A stretch of 64,000 bases of DNA. Source: Stenocarpella maydis (taxonomy: Eukaryota > Ascomycota > Sordariomycetes > Diaporthales > Diaporthaceae). The translations under genes and the position numbers were made by a program. This document shows positions 10,901-22,488 of this stretch, in pieces. The notes beneath the pieces were generated by a model that made no database searches, was not told the DNA's origin, and worked only from the letters and a program-made list of their open reading frames with translations. The stretch spans positions 328,097 to 392,096 of the forward strand of contig NQMI01000025.1 of NCBI GenBank assembly GCA_002270565.1. Direction: 5' to 3'. Numbering within the stretch: the first letter of the stretch is position 1; every line of letters begins with the position of its first letter.

Positions 10901-13441
10901 GATCTTCTCGAAGACCAGCTCCAGCAGCTGCGCAAGTATGAGCCCCCAGTTGCAAAAATTCCTGAACTCAATTACGGCATGGAAGACGTGTTGGAAAGGT
11001 ACAAACAAGGCACATGGCAATACGCTGCCGTGCACACAGCTGTCTATCATGCCCATAACCGCAACGAGAGAACTCTCAATGATCACGAAAATGAAAAGGC
11101 AAGAATTTTGAAACTGGAGGGGATTGACGAGAAGCAGGCCGCCATAGACGCTGCTGTTGTCGAGCTCCAGGAGATCAAACAGACACTCATAGCATCTGGT
11201 GCGAAAACCTTTGCCGAGCTCCATCCTAGCTATCATTCGAAGAGGAATCAGAGCAGCCATTGGCAACCGGAAAAGGAAACCATGAATTTCTCGTACGGCT
11301 TCCAGTTCTACGGCGTTTCCGATGTCACGGAAAAGAGGAGAGCCAAATACGTCGAACTTTTCGAGGCCGCATGGTCTGGTGACCTCGACAAAATCAAGGC
11401 TCTAACGCTGGTCTCTTGGGACCCCGAGAATAAAGAGCCGCCTCTGCAGATTGCAGTGACCGATCTATCAAACAGTCCATTTTCGCTGGCCTACATGCGC
11501 GGCCACCTCGATGTTGCCAAGGCAATTCTAGAGATCGCCCAGGCCCAGTACGTACCTAAGGAGAAGCCAGTAACCCGTTACCGCATGCAGACCAGCGAGG
11601 AAGAAGATGAGGAATACGAAAGCGAATCGGCAAACGAAGAAGATGAGCCACGAATCTACGGCCAAATTGTTGATGAGCAATTCACCATTGATAACATTGG
11701 CCGGGTTTCAATGCAAGTCAAGAGCCGTGTGAAACCACTGAAAATGCTGGAGTGGGCTTTCCCATCTCTTCGATTGGAAGATGGCAAACACATATTCTCT
11801 GGCAGCGGCTCTCTTTTGGAACACGTTATAAGCAGCGATGATCGCAAAGGCCTAAAGTACTACCATGACCTGACAGTCTGCTTTGCAGCTCAGGACGAGG
11901 ACAACGATGACGGTGACAACCACTTCATTGCATTCCCTCAGTCTGCGTTCTGGAGCGCCGCTGAGCAGGGACGGATCGGAATTCTTTCAGACATGATCAA
12001 ATTGGGTGGTGCCGGCCTTCCTCTCGAAGCGCTGGTGAAGAAGACTGGCGTTGAGATCAAGGAGAAGCCCAAGTATTACCAGGGGCTGACCGTCTACGGC
12101 AAGAAGAGAAAGGACTGGGCTACCGCGGGGAGAAACGTCATCTCACGCTCCAAGGACAGCACAGAATCGCCCCTTCTCCGTGCCGCCCAGAATGGATGCA
12201 TCGAATCTGTCGAATGGTTCTTGAGCGATGCTCCGCTGAGGAATTACCTCGAGTTCAGCAATTCGAGGGCGGCGCAGGATGACTTGAGGTTGAAGCACCT
12301 CAGAAAGTCCCGTGGAGGCTTCGAAAAGGCCGTGGCAAGGTGGTTGGGCACTGATAATGACCTCGTCATCTCTGCTGCAGTGCTCGGCCCTAATAATGGC
12401 GCTGCTCAGCGCCTTGTCGAGTACCTCATCAAGGCTTATCCTTCGGCCCTCGAAGCAAAGGGCACGACCGGCATGACGCCTCTCTTCATCGCCAGTTGGC
12501 TTGGTAGAGTTGACATAGCAAAGCTTCTAATTGCCAATGGTGCCGACCAGTCTACCAAGAACACCAGTCACGACAATATCCTCCACGCGGCCCTCACGAA
12601 CGACCCAGACCCCGAGAAGCTTGCCGCCTTTCTCAAGCTGCTTGATCCTGAGCTCCTGGCGCATCTGTTTCTAGAACGCAGCGGGCTTAATCCCAGCGAC
12701 GGGAGGACTCCCCTTCACCGCTGGCTCGTAGCAAACGGCAGACCAGTCTCCAGGGGGGCGGATCGCTATGTCAAAGTACTCCACCTGCTACTAGGGCACT
12801 CCAAGGGTCAGGAGCTTAGCACCCTCGACGCCGGCGGCGACACGCCCCTGCACACCCTCATCCGAGACCAAGCCGACCCGGCACTCATCAGAGAGATCCT
12901 GCAATACAACCCACAGTTGCTACACCGCGAGAACGCCGTGGGCCTGACCCCGGCCGAGGTGGCCCACGACGTCTTCGTGTGCGCTTGTATACCGCAGCAA
13001 CCCCACCGGCGGTACTGGTACGAATACTCGGACAACCCACTTGCGCAGGTCCTTCTCAACAGGGAGCCGGAGGAGTTCGCCCGGCTGGCGAAGCAGCACG
13101 GGCAGCCCGCGCCCAAGCCGGTGCCAAGGGTGCGCGAGATCTACGACCTGACGGCCGAGTTTGCCGCCGCGCACCCGGGGAAGCGGCGCCTCGTGAGCCT
13201 GCACGAGGCCAACGATGTCGCCCGGCGCATCGGGGAGACGTACCAGGGCCAGCGGTACGGCTGGAAGAGCGGCTTCAAGGGCAGGACGGTACACCGGCTC
13301 CGGAGGGCGCGGAGGGTTAGGGCTGATGACTTGCCGGACGAGGAGGCGGAGGAGAGGAGCGATGGGCAAGGCGGTGGTGTGCTGCTGGGCCGCATGAATA
13401 ATTTGCGCTCGTCTGCGTGGGAGGACCCAAAGCAGACGTAG
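7916..13441 (+). CDS. Large ankyrin-repeat protein with conserved N-terminal domain
   Basis: Five exons: 7916-8567, 8627-8655, 8704-9147, 9207-9524 and 9578-13441, encoding about 1,768 residues. The four introns are 48-59 bp with GTATGG, GTATGT, GTATGC and GTACGG donors, and all phases agree. Exon 2 is only 29 nt; it encodes most of SQYPTRHIQ, linking TKNAITI to IVLRIYKNVSE. Residues 1-480 form a conserved globular region with SGSSVVNTIL near residue 138 and SDVDLFIYG near 172-180. Ankyrin repeats follow: a pair at about 534-591 (GRTPLHLAV..., GRTALHLAA...), scattered degenerate ones, and a clearer group from about 1446 (GMTPLFIASWLGRVDIAKLL). Two acidic low-complexity linkers separate the blocks, and the C-terminus is basic. 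No signal peptide or membrane helix is seen. The role is unknown; ankyrin arrays suggest protein-protein scaffolding. The family is widespread in filamentous fungi as I recall it, but without an assigned function. Confidence 0.85.
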
Positions 13442-14625
13442 GAGGAGGTCGTTATGGGTTGAGGCGGCACTGCGAAGTCTGTACGCTCCTCTGGTTTGCC
13501 CACTCTCCTGTGGATTTTCTTTCCATGGTTATGGAAACTTTGCCCGATTCTGGGGCCACTCGTTTCTCGTTGCTATTCTCTCTTCATATCGGTCGGATGA
13601 GGGGCGGGGATGAAAAGATGTCATCCTTGACGGAATTGCTCAGTGGACGTACTTGATCCTTGAACTGGTTGAACGCCACTTCCCATAGAATGATGAAATG
13701 AAAATCCGTCTTGAAGAAAACGAACAGGGCCTCTCTGAGATGTGACCCAGAGCTCTCGGACCATCGAGCGAGCATAGTCTCGCATCTCCTAAAGACTGGA
13801 GGCCGGCCTGAGTAGAAGCAAAAGGTAGTAAGAGTACTGGTTAACCCATGACCAGGACCTCAAAGGCACTCGGGCTGGTGTAGTTGTGTGTTGTAGTTGC
13901 GCGGCTGAAGAGGACATTAGAGAGGCTCGGCAGGACCATTAAAGGGAAGCATAGCAACAGACAGGATCCCCCAACAATTGGCTGGTTGTCTTGTTGCAAC
14001 TGTGTCCTGTTAGTGAAGCATACAGAAGCCATGAGCCGTGTCTGTGTGACAGAGTAGACTAGCTGATATTGACATCGATATCACGACTCGGGAATAGAAG
14101 TTGAGAGAATCTTTTTAAATTTTTTTTCCCCTGTATGTGGTATCAATTTCACCGCCGTTCCAACCAACCTTTAACCCGTCAGAGAAAAATCACAGGGGGT
14201 ATAAAACAAGCATCTTCAAACCAATGAATGGCCGGGGGGGGGGGAGGTCACTCCACACCACACTTTCCCGACCATCCAGCCCATTGAACGATAGGTAGCT
14301 CGCTGTCGTCCCTCCTCGTCGCCCTGTTCAGCCAACGGCCTTGTCGTAGCGGCCATTCTGTAGCGGGCACACGCTCCCTCTCGAGGAGATTGCGGTGTCG
14401 ATCTAACCGGTGACGGCTCTGTTTTCAATATACGTAGACTGATGAATCGGAGTTACGTGCCCGGTTCTCACACGCAAGAGTCATCAGCCCTGTCCCTGAA
14501 CGCCGTGCTTGAAAGCCGAATAATAGGAACTTGCGTTAAGATGATAAAAGGTCGCCTCGTGTCACTATAGCCTCCGTGGTGGGTGGCATTGCCTTTTTCT
14601 TGGGGGCCGATACCTGTGGCCAATT
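13442..14625. other. Convergent intergenic region between the ankyrin gene and KAR9
   Basis: Both flanking genes end here, so this is mostly 3' UTR and spacer. It includes an 11-base G tract (14234-14244) and AT-rich stretches near 14110. No gene is supported. Confidence 0.45.
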
Positions 14626-17600
14626 CTAATGTCGCCAGCGTGGCTTAACGTCCTTGTCCTTGTCCTTGCCGTTCGAGGCTGTACTATTACCTCTCCTGAG
14701 CCCAAGTCTTGACCCGAACGAAGATGGCATGGGGCTTTCCCGGCCAGGCACACTGTCCTCCCTCTTGGGTCTTGGCTGAGGCAGCAGACTTGTCCGCCGG
14801 TTTGTAGTGGCGAGAGAGCTGGCCGGGCGCTGGTATAGCCCAGGAACATTGGTCTGTGGCGGCTGCAGCGTTGCGCGCCGGGTCGACGGGCCTTCGGGTC
14901 GGAACTTGGAAGTTGTCTGTTGGGAATAGGGGCCCGGCGCAGCCAGCCGGTCTCTAAAGGACATTTTGCTGGCGGGCGGCTTGGACGGTGTTGCGTCTTG
15001 GCTCGGGGACGAAGGGCCCGTACGTAAGGGACTGCGCATAGTAGGGAGCTTCGACCCAATAGGAGCAGCCAGGGATGAGTGAGAGCGTACGGGGTTGGGT
15101 GTCGTCTTCGCATATGGGCTTGGCGTGGTGAGAGTGAGAGGCTTGAAGTTGTGGCCAGTGTCGACGTGGTTGGGATTGGCGTAGGCATTCCACTTCGGTC
15201 GCTGGGCCATCGTCGAGGCTGGCCTGGGTATGCTAGCCGCAAGCCTGTCCGTAGTAGGCGTGGCTGAGCCTTCACGCTTTGGTGTTGAGAGGCCACTGAA
15301 GGTCGACAGCCTTGAGACGGGTTTGCGAGGGATGCTAGGCGTGTTTGTTGCCGACACCGAGCGTCGCCCAGGCTGCAGAAGGTGCCCACTCACACTGCTC
15401 GACGACCGACGTGCCCGAGTAGCCGGGCTGGGCTTTCCTGACGTCCTCGTATCAATTCCCAGCCCAGACATGATCACCGAAGAAGGTGGGGAGCTCTGTG
15501 GAGTCTCGAATCCACTGCCAACGGTAGATGCTACGTCGTTTGACAGCATGCTCGATATGGAGTCGCGAAGGTGGTTGCCCCTCTTGTCGGCGTGAAGTTC
15601 GCCCATCATAAAGTCCATGTCCTTGATCTGGTTCTTCAAGTCTGCCCATTTCGCCTGCATCTCGGCGTGCAGTCTCAAGATCTCACCATTGACCGTGAGC
15701 CGGTCTTTGACGCCCCTGTCAATGATGAATAGGACGCGATCGATTGCTGGCCCGTAGTGCGTCTTCTTGGCGTCAAAGCTCTCGATCTTTTTCAGCAGCG
15801 CAGGCTGATTCGTCAAGTGCATGCGTGCGTCGACTGCTTCTCTGAGCCTGGCCACACTGCGCTCCACGGACTCCATCATCTTCTGTGCCTGCCGGGCTGC
15901 ACCGCGGAACACGAGCACCCATCTGTCTTCTCCGAGCTCCTTGCGCAGGCCCTCCGCATCCTTCTCCAGTTTCCTGTAGCTGGCGTCGAGACCCTCCCGT
16001 CGCATTTCCAGCTCGTCGCAAGCGCTGGGGAAGGACTTCTGGGCCCGGGCCTCGAAGACGGACAGACGCATCGGCAGGAAATCCAGTGAAGCCCGGAGCG
16101 GTTGCATTCTAGCAAACAATGCGAGGAGGCCGGAGTCATCGTGAGAGATTGTGGGCCCACCAGGGGACGTCGGACTTGCGGGCGAGCCCGTCGAACTGAA
16201 CCGTTTGTTAGCAGCAGCCTTTGCACGGGTTGCTGCAGGTGGAGTCTCCTCGGCGATTGTCGCCAAGTCATTCAAGTCCACCGCGTCACCACTTGTAATC
16301 GCCATGGCCGACTTGTGCCTGCGTTCCTCCATTTCGAAGACCAGGCGGCTCAACTCGTCCAGCTCCGTCTGGATCTCACCGAGCACTACATTCCAGAGCT
16401 GTTCCCACTCCATGGCGATCTCAACCTGGCCACGAACACTACGGAGCGTTGTGCGTATGTTTGTCCATTCCTCGGTGATGGCCTCCATCTGCATGACGGC
16501 CCTGGTAAGGTCGTCAGTGGAAACGTTCGCGATATCCATGCGACCTTGTAGCTCCTCGATAGCGGTCACATAGACGTTGATCAATTTCTCGAACCGCGAT
16601 ATGGCGTCCTCGACCTCTTCCAAGCCCTCGCGACCGCCAGCCGCAGACCACTCAACGTCATCGTCGCTGTCGAGCCCCGCGATGACTTCGGACGCCTTGT
16701 AGATCCAGCTTCGGATTTGTTCGGCGGCGCCAATCAGCGCTTTCACGGCCGCCTGTGCCGTGGGAATCGCTGCTACCTTACCAGCAAGCGACTCAGCGTC
16801 CGGCAGCTGCAGTAAGGTCAACTGAGCAAGCTGGTGTGCGAACGAAGCGCGCGAGATGGTGTAGATGGAGCCAGGGCGCTGTAGCCCCAGCGGGTTGAAG
16901 TAGTCATCAGGGTTGAAGGGCTCCGAAGAGGCGGGCGGCGTGTCCTTTGCTGGCACGGGTGGCGGGCTGTCTTCTGGCGACGCGAGCGGTCTCGTATCGC
17001 GGTCAAGATGTTCCTTTCTCGTGTCCAGGGTGACCTTGGTGCCGTTGCCGTTGGTGTGATCGGGTAGACGGAACTTGTTCGTATCCATGACGGGGGGTTC
17101 GGCAGCCTCGAGTTCCGTGAGCAGCGTGGAGTGGTCGTCCTCGGTCGGGCTGTCGAGGATCTTGATCAATGGGATGTTGGCGTCCCCCGGAACGTCGTCC
17201 TCGGGGGTGACGGCGTCCTTGTTGGACTTTGCCGACCTCAGGCTCGCCTTGGAAGGGATGCGGACGACGCCCTTCCAGGGGCGACCCCTGCGTTCTATTT
17301 CGAGTTGCCTGGAGCGCTCCTTGTGGTACTCGTCTAGTTGGCGGAGCTGCTCCTCGGACAGGCGGCCAATGTCGCGCTCCTTGAAGGCGGATGGCTGCGA
17401 GGTCTTCCTTGAGGTCCCGAGGCCGAGGGCTTTTAATCGCGCAGCAAGGCCGGGGGATGGCTTGCGTGGTTTGTGGACGGGCCCGAGGTTGTTGGGTGAT
17501 GAGGTGACGTCGACAGCGGGCTGGAGGCGGGACGCGGTGTGGTTAATTGTGGGCTGGTGCGGTGCTTGGCTGGAGGTTTTGGGGCTGCTGTTGACGTCGG

Positions 17601-17964
17601 GGTCGGGCACGGGCGCAGGATCAGGCTCAGGGTTTGGCGCAGTCGCAGGTGCGCGAGCGGAAACGCTGTGGGGCGAAGCGAGGCCGTTGCCGCCGCCGTC
17701 ATCGATCAGAGGGCCCAACCAGGAGAGATCACTAGACACGTCGGCGGGCTTCGAGCCGTTCTCATTGGCCGAGGCGCGCTCGTGGTGCCGGCCAGTCAGC
17801 TGTGGTGATGAAGGCGCGTCTGGGCCGTCCCGGTGTTGTTCGTGATGTTGCACGGAATCAGCGGGGGCGGAGGTCGGCGAGGAAAAGGACGTCGCTGGGG
17901 GCGCATCCACGCCTTGTTGTTGCTGCTCAGTGAGCCGGAAAGGGCCTGTGAGTAAACTAGGCAT
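14626..17964 (-). CDS. KAR9: KAR9-family spindle-positioning / microtubule-associated protein
   Basis: A single-exon frame of 1,112 residues from the ATG at 17964. The frame stays open upstream to 18141, but without an ATG. The central part, about residues 280-760, is helical and carries the Kar9 domain pattern: segments around RFEKLINVYVTAIEELQ, IAMEWEQLWNVVLGEIQTE and LVFEMEERRH, and later LEKDAEGLRKEL. In yeast, Kar9 links the EB1 homologue Bim1 on astral microtubule plus ends to type V myosin to orient the spindle and nucleus. The flanks are disordered. The N-terminal 280 residues are rich in S, P, D and Q. The C-terminal 350 residues are rich in S, P, T and R, with two SIPRP/SIPRK-like sites that resemble, but do not strictly match, the EB1-binding SxIP motif, and a basic end. 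Yeast Kar9 is shorter (about 640 residues); fungal homologues are longer. The 5' flank carries a TTTTC microsatellite. Confidence 0.75.
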   Translation of the reverse strand: MPSLLTGPFRLTEQQQQGVDAPPATSFSSPTSAPADSVQHHEQHRDGPDAPSSPQLTGRHHERASANENGSKPADVSSDLSWLGPLIDDGGGNGLASPHSVSARAPATAPNPEPDPAPVPDPDVNSSPKTSSQAPHQPTINHTASRLQPAVDVTSSPNNLGPVHKPRKPSPGLAARLKALGLGTSRKTSQPSAFKERDIGRLSEEQLRQLDEYHKERSRQLEIERRGRPWKGVVRIPSKASLRSAKSNKDAVTPEDDVPGDANIPLIKILDSPTEDDHSTLLTELEAAEPPVMDTNKFRLPDHTNGNGTKVTLDTRKEHLDRDTRPLASPEDSPPPVPAKDTPPASSEPFNPDDYFNPLGLQRPGSIYTISRASFAHQLAQLTLLQLPDAESLAGKVAAIPTAQAAVKALIGAAEQIRSWIYKASEVIAGLDSDDDVEWSAAGGREGLEEVEDAISRFEKLINVYVTAIEELQGRMDIANVSTDDLTRAVMQMEAITEEWTNIRTTLRSVRGQVEIAMEWEQLWNVVLGEIQTELDELSRLVFEMEERRHKSAMAITSGDAVDLNDLATIAEETPPAATRAKAAANKRFSSTGSPASPTSPGGPTISHDDSGLLALFARMQPLRASLDFLPMRLSVFEARAQKSFPSACDELEMRREGLDASYRKLEKDAEGLRKELGEDRWVLVFRGAARQAQKMMESVERSVARLREAVDARMHLTNQPALLKKIESFDAKKTHYGPAIDRVLFIIDRGVKDRLTVNGEILRLHAEMQAKWADLKNQIKDMDFMMGELHADKRGNHLRDSISSMLSNDVASTVGSGFETPQSSPPSSVIMSGLGIDTRTSGKPSPATRARRSSSSVSGHLLQPGRRSVSATNTPSIPRKPVSRLSTFSGLSTPKREGSATPTTDRLAASIPRPASTMAQRPKWNAYANPNHVDTGHNFKPLTLTTPSPYAKTTPNPVRSHSSLAAPIGSKLPTMRSPLRTGPSSPSQDATPSKPPASKMSFRDRLAAPGPYSQQTTSKFRPEGPSTRRATLQPPQTNVPGLYQRPASSLATTNRRTSLLPQPRPKREDSVPGRESPMPSSFGSRLGLRRGNSTASNGKDKDKDVKPRWRH

Positions 17965-18352
17965 CTTAACAGACTTGTATGGGGTTTTGGGCACGGCTGC
18001 CTCTCGGTGAGTCTGGCTTGGGCGTTGGAGGCAGCGCAAGCCTGTCCCAGCCTCCCGGTCCACCCCAGGGCAACGCAGGCAAGGATTTCGAAACCTTAGG
18101 TTGGTACGTGAGTGGGCAGGGCGCCGTCCGGCTGCAGCCAATTGGGCAGGCGAGGTGTAAAGGGATTTAGCTGCAACTGGCAGGTACTCCTCTTACATGC
18201 CCGAAGCCATCCAGCCTACCAACATTGAGTAGTAACTTTGTTGCTTGATGGGTGCACTCGTTCCTGGTTGTCGTCTTCGGTCTCACAATTGCATGCTGTG
18301 TTCCGCTGTGCTGTGCTATCCTGTGCTGTCGTTTGTTGTTGCCAAGAGACTA

Positions 18353-18413
18353 CTTTCTTTTCTTTTCTTTTCTTTTCTTTTCTTTTCTTTTCTTTTCTTT
18401 TCTTTTCTTTTTT
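18353..18413. repeat. (TTTTC)n pentanucleotide microsatellite
   Basis: About twelve near-perfect copies of TTTTC lie in tandem, about 0.4 kb upstream of the KAR9 start codon. The tract is likely length-polymorphic. Confidence 0.95.
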
Positions 18414-21400
18414 TGGTTTATTCAGCGTGCTCGATCGCAAGTGCCGATGCCGATTGCCCACTGGATGGGATGTTCGCTGCGCACGGGTGGGACGGGATCC
18501 TGGGAGCGTTTTGGGGGGGGGGACGACGACGCAGGTCGATGGGGCACCTGCAGTAGTGTACCTGAGCAGGGTAGGCCAGGTCGGTATTCGTCCAGGCTTG
18601 ATCGTGTCTTTGTTGTTGCGAGTTTGGGTCGACAGGTGGCTTGATGGGACGGTGGTGGTGATGGTGGCTTCTCGTGCCACCGGTTCCTCGTTCGTGTTGG
18701 GATTGAGAAGATCCGTGTGCTGAGCAGGAAGGGAAAGTGGAGGAAGGGAGGGCCGCGGAACCCAAGATTGGAAGAAAGAGGAGAGAGAGGCCTCGCCAAA
18801 AGTTTAATGAAGACGAGCAGGTGCTGTGCCGTGGGTGTGGTACGGATACAGCGTGGTCGAGCCCCGGTGCAGGACAATGTGCAGGCCCTCCACGAACGAG
18901 GTAGGTGGTCGTGGTGGTGGTCGAGGTTATAGCGTACCAATGCTGTATTTCCTGGGAATGCAAATTGGCAACTGTGACTTGTGCAGGGTGCACAGGGTGC
19001 AGGCGAGATGATGGGCGATATTCTCGTCCCTGGTAGGAATTGGATTGTCGTAGTCACATATGCCAGGTTGCAGTGGTGGCTGAACAGGTAAAGAATTGGC
19101 AAATGGCTGCCAGCAAGACACCAGATGCAATCCTGGTGTGTTGCATTCTCCCCTCGACCTCTCCTCCCGTCCCGTCCATCCATCAGCCGGCCGGCCTTTC
19201 ACAAGCCGCCGTGAAGATGAGATGAAAGGGAAACCTGAGACGATTGGGCCAAAGTGGGCTTCTGGTTTCGCATCAGTCATGGTGTCCGAGGATGGATCCC
19301 AAGTGCCAACAAGTCATCAACGCCGAGAGCCCACAGCCATCTTCATTTGTTAGAGCCTTTTCCTCTGGCCTCGTGACGACAAGCAGAAGTCAGGCAGCGC
19401 AGACTTCGGCAGACGCACCAGGTACAAGGCCGCACCATTTCCAAACATAGGGCAATCAATCAATCACAGACCCGATGGGGGACCCGGTGGAGACGCTCTC
19501 AATTCGGGGTCGAATCACCGCACCGGGTCTGCTGGGCTGGCTGGCTGGCGGCCCCATCCCACCAGCTCGGTACTGTGCGCCCGTGGTGCCTTGTCTGGCT
19601 TGTGTTGGTATAGTGCCCGTATAGTGCCGGTATATAGTGTAGTGTCGGTATAATAATAAATTTGGTCCTGGACCCTGCCTGCTCCCAACCCCCGGGAGCC
19701 CAGCTTGCACTGCGTCCCCTACCAGCTGACACCATACGGATGCCTTGGCCGAGACCCGCCCAGGTAGCCACTAGCCACGAGGCCGGCTGCTCCACGGCAT
19801 GGACACCAAATGCAGCAAGCAAGCAGTGACTGCTCCACGACCTCTTCGCGCCGTTTCTCCAGATCCCCCTGCCCCCTCCCTCGAGTGATTTGCTGCATGC
19901 CGTGCAGGAAGAGCACTTGGCCAGGCGGGTCATGGCAAGTCGCGCGTGACCGGGCACTTTGAATGCTCAATACAGCAAGCAGTGGGTGGTCTGTTGGTTC
20001 CACCGTGAGCCGAACAGTCAGGGATCGTCTCGACGGCTGGAACCGAAATTCGAAGTGCAACACGCGCGCCGCCCTCTGGCGACCTGTGTCGAGTGGGGAT
20101 GTATTTCCAGCAATCTCGGCCTTCGTGTTGATGACGCCAGGCACACAGGCACACAGGCAGACACAATACTACTATGTATGTCGTGTGCACAGTGCCAACC
20201 GCTGCTCTCATCCATCACCCTGCCGGAGAAATGGGAGACGGATATCACACGGGCCTGGGTGCAGACCATTTCCCGTCCCCGAAGGCAGGCTAGTCGTCCA
20301 CCCTACCGATTACGTGTGCGGATGCATGCGAGGGTCGGCTCGTTGCAGACGGAGCACAAGCCAGTCTGAGCTGAAAATGCTACCAGCCAACGCCCCCCCC
20401 CCCTCTGCCTGCAGCGGGCGAGTGCCGACCGCGACGTGCTTTGGCACCTGGGGTAGCTCCTCTGACATGCCATGTTTTGTGGCAGGGCTTGTAGCACCTA
20501 GAATGACAGACTGTCACACAGACTGCATAGTAGCATGAACACTTGCTTGTAGGAAGTATGCCTGAGCGGCCTTCACACGACCGTCCTGAGGCAAGGCTGC
20601 CCGCCTACAGCCAGGATGGGAGCTTATTGGTGGCCTCGTGAGGCCCCCCCCCGGTCCCGTTTGATTACCATGACGGAGGCGCCATTCCATCCAATTCCAC
20701 GGTAATTCTAGACGGTCCAGGGCTCATCATGATCAGCATTGGCGGCCTTGCCCGGGCGGTAGCTATCGCACTCGGACAGCCCAAGAGAGGCCATGGGGCC
20801 AGCCTCGGGAAACGGTCAAGTGTCGTGTATCTTGTGATTGACTACTGGACCCGAACGTGCACAGAGCGAGCGAAACGGGCGGCTGGGGAGCCGAGCAAAT
20901 CCGACTGGGTAGGGTAGTCTGGCCCCAGGCATGCATACGGGGCTTGGAAGCCTTGGAAGGTGTCTGTGTCTGCCCGCCTGCAGTGGCTCGCAAGATGGAG
21001 GGCGAGACTGGAGAGGATCCTGACATGACGGCGTTATCGAGGGACGACGGCCGCCACGGGTGGCTTTATCCGGAGAGGCCGTGGCAACTGGGTGGGCAGT
21101 TCATCAGCCCAACAGGGCAGTCTTGGCCGGAGCCCGCGTTCCCGAGAGAGTGCCAGAGAGCAGCAGATGAGAGAGAGGACAGAGGACAGAGATGAGAGAT
21201 GCGAGGACAGGCGCGAGAAGATGCCACGCAGAGCCCGAGGCGTCCACAAGAGGTAGATGGAGCGACTGCAACCTGTCGTATGCTGCTAGTGTGCCGACGG
21301 CGATGGGCCCCATGTCGTCGTGTCCACTGTCCAGGCGTGCTGTGCGTGGGTGATGTGCTGTCCAGTGCTGGCTTGTTTCACCAGCGGCGCGGCCGAATCG

Positions 21401-22375
21401 GGGGATTTCTGAGCCTGATTGTTTTGGATTGATCTGACATGGAGCTCTGAATCACGACCCCATCCAGATCCACAGGCCCCGCTGTTGCCCCAGGACAACG
21501 CTGGCTGGCACCGCAGGGTGCTGCTTAGTGTACTCGCAGTACTGTAGTGTGTGCTTGCAGCAAGTTAATAAGGGTTTGCCGATGGCTCCGTGATGGTTCA
21601 ATACTTGCTCCGTAGTAGGTACTATGTAAAGCCCAGTGCCCAAAAGCCGCCGTGGAGCCGTGCGTGTGTTGGTTGGCCCCCTTGCAATTAGTACTATGTA
21701 CACTACGGAGTATAGGCCCCTCCTCGTCAGGCTTGATTGACGTTTATGCTCCACACTGGCTTCGTCTCACGAGCAGTTCTTGGTGCCATTTTACTTTCTC
21801 AGTAAGGACTGCCTTTGTCTATTTTCCTGCCTGCCCCTCCCACTCCGTCTCCTGCCCTCTGCCCTCTGCACCTGCGCCTGCACTTGCCATTCCCATCTCT
21901 CCTTACACTACTTGTCGTTACCTTATTTATCGTCACCTAGTCATTATTATATTGTCATTCTTGCACTTCTCGGTACATGCACACATACTTGCAGCCCTCA
22001 CAGTCCAGCTCCTGCCTCGGTTTGCTCGCAAGTACCGGATACCTGGCGCGCTATCCGTCCGCCTCGGCCTCTGGTCTCTGGTCTGCTCCCATTTCCGTTG
22101 CTGGGCACATCTTGCCCCTTTTTATTTACTTTATCCCCCCCCCGCTCGTGAGGCACCACTAAGTTCCAGTCACTTTGGTCGCGCTTCGATACACGTCACC
22201 TACCCATTCCTCTTCTTTTTTTTTGCCCTTGTCCTCCCTTCCCTTTCCTCTTCCCCTCTCGAGCTGTTTTGCTTCCCTGGATTTGCTGGCACACCGACCC
22301 GACTCGCGAGACGTCTTCCCTTGCTGGCATTTGTGTGTACTTGTTGGTTAGCTCACCATCTCACCAACATACGCA

Positions 22376-22380
22376 TACAC

Positions 22381-22423
<43 letters not shown>
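22376..22423. repeat. (CA)n dinucleotide microsatellite
   Basis: About 23 CA units, with one CG interruption near 22385, lie 65 bp upstream of the proposed ATG at 22489. They probably fall in its 5' leader. Confidence 0.95.
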
Positions 22424-22424
<1 letters not shown>

Positions 22425-22488
22425 CATACCTGCTCAACCATTGCCCAAGCTTGCGCTGCTGGCACTATCGGCCCGCCCGCACTCCGAC

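Larger units (their letters stand above)
17965..22488. other. Long divergent intergenic region between KAR9 and the gene at 22489
   Basis: About 4.5 kb lie between two divergent genes. There is no gene that I can support. Overlapping frames at 18216-19280 are low-complexity H, P, S and R strings caused by composition. The stretch contains a pentanucleotide microsatellite, a dinucleotide microsatellite, C/G homopolymers (18513-18522, 20393-20403) and a short TATAGTG-type direct repeat near 19608-19652. The last 700 bases are C/T-rich, as in fungal promoters and long 5' leaders. Such long upstream regions often mark heavily regulated genes. Confidence 0.5.

Noticed and set aside
17075..17845. 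256-codon plus-strand frame
   Set aside because: Lies antisense within KAR9; composition is that of a GC-rich shadow frame, with no family pattern.
18216..19280. Overlapping minus-strand frames upstream of KAR9
   Set aside because: Low-complexity H/P/S/R strings and KEKKRK repeats from the TTTTC microsatellite; no splice or family support.
21652..22488. N-terminal extension of the 22489 gene
   Set aside because: No ATG in good position, pyrimidine-rich DNA, and the CA microsatellite would be translated as HTHTHT.
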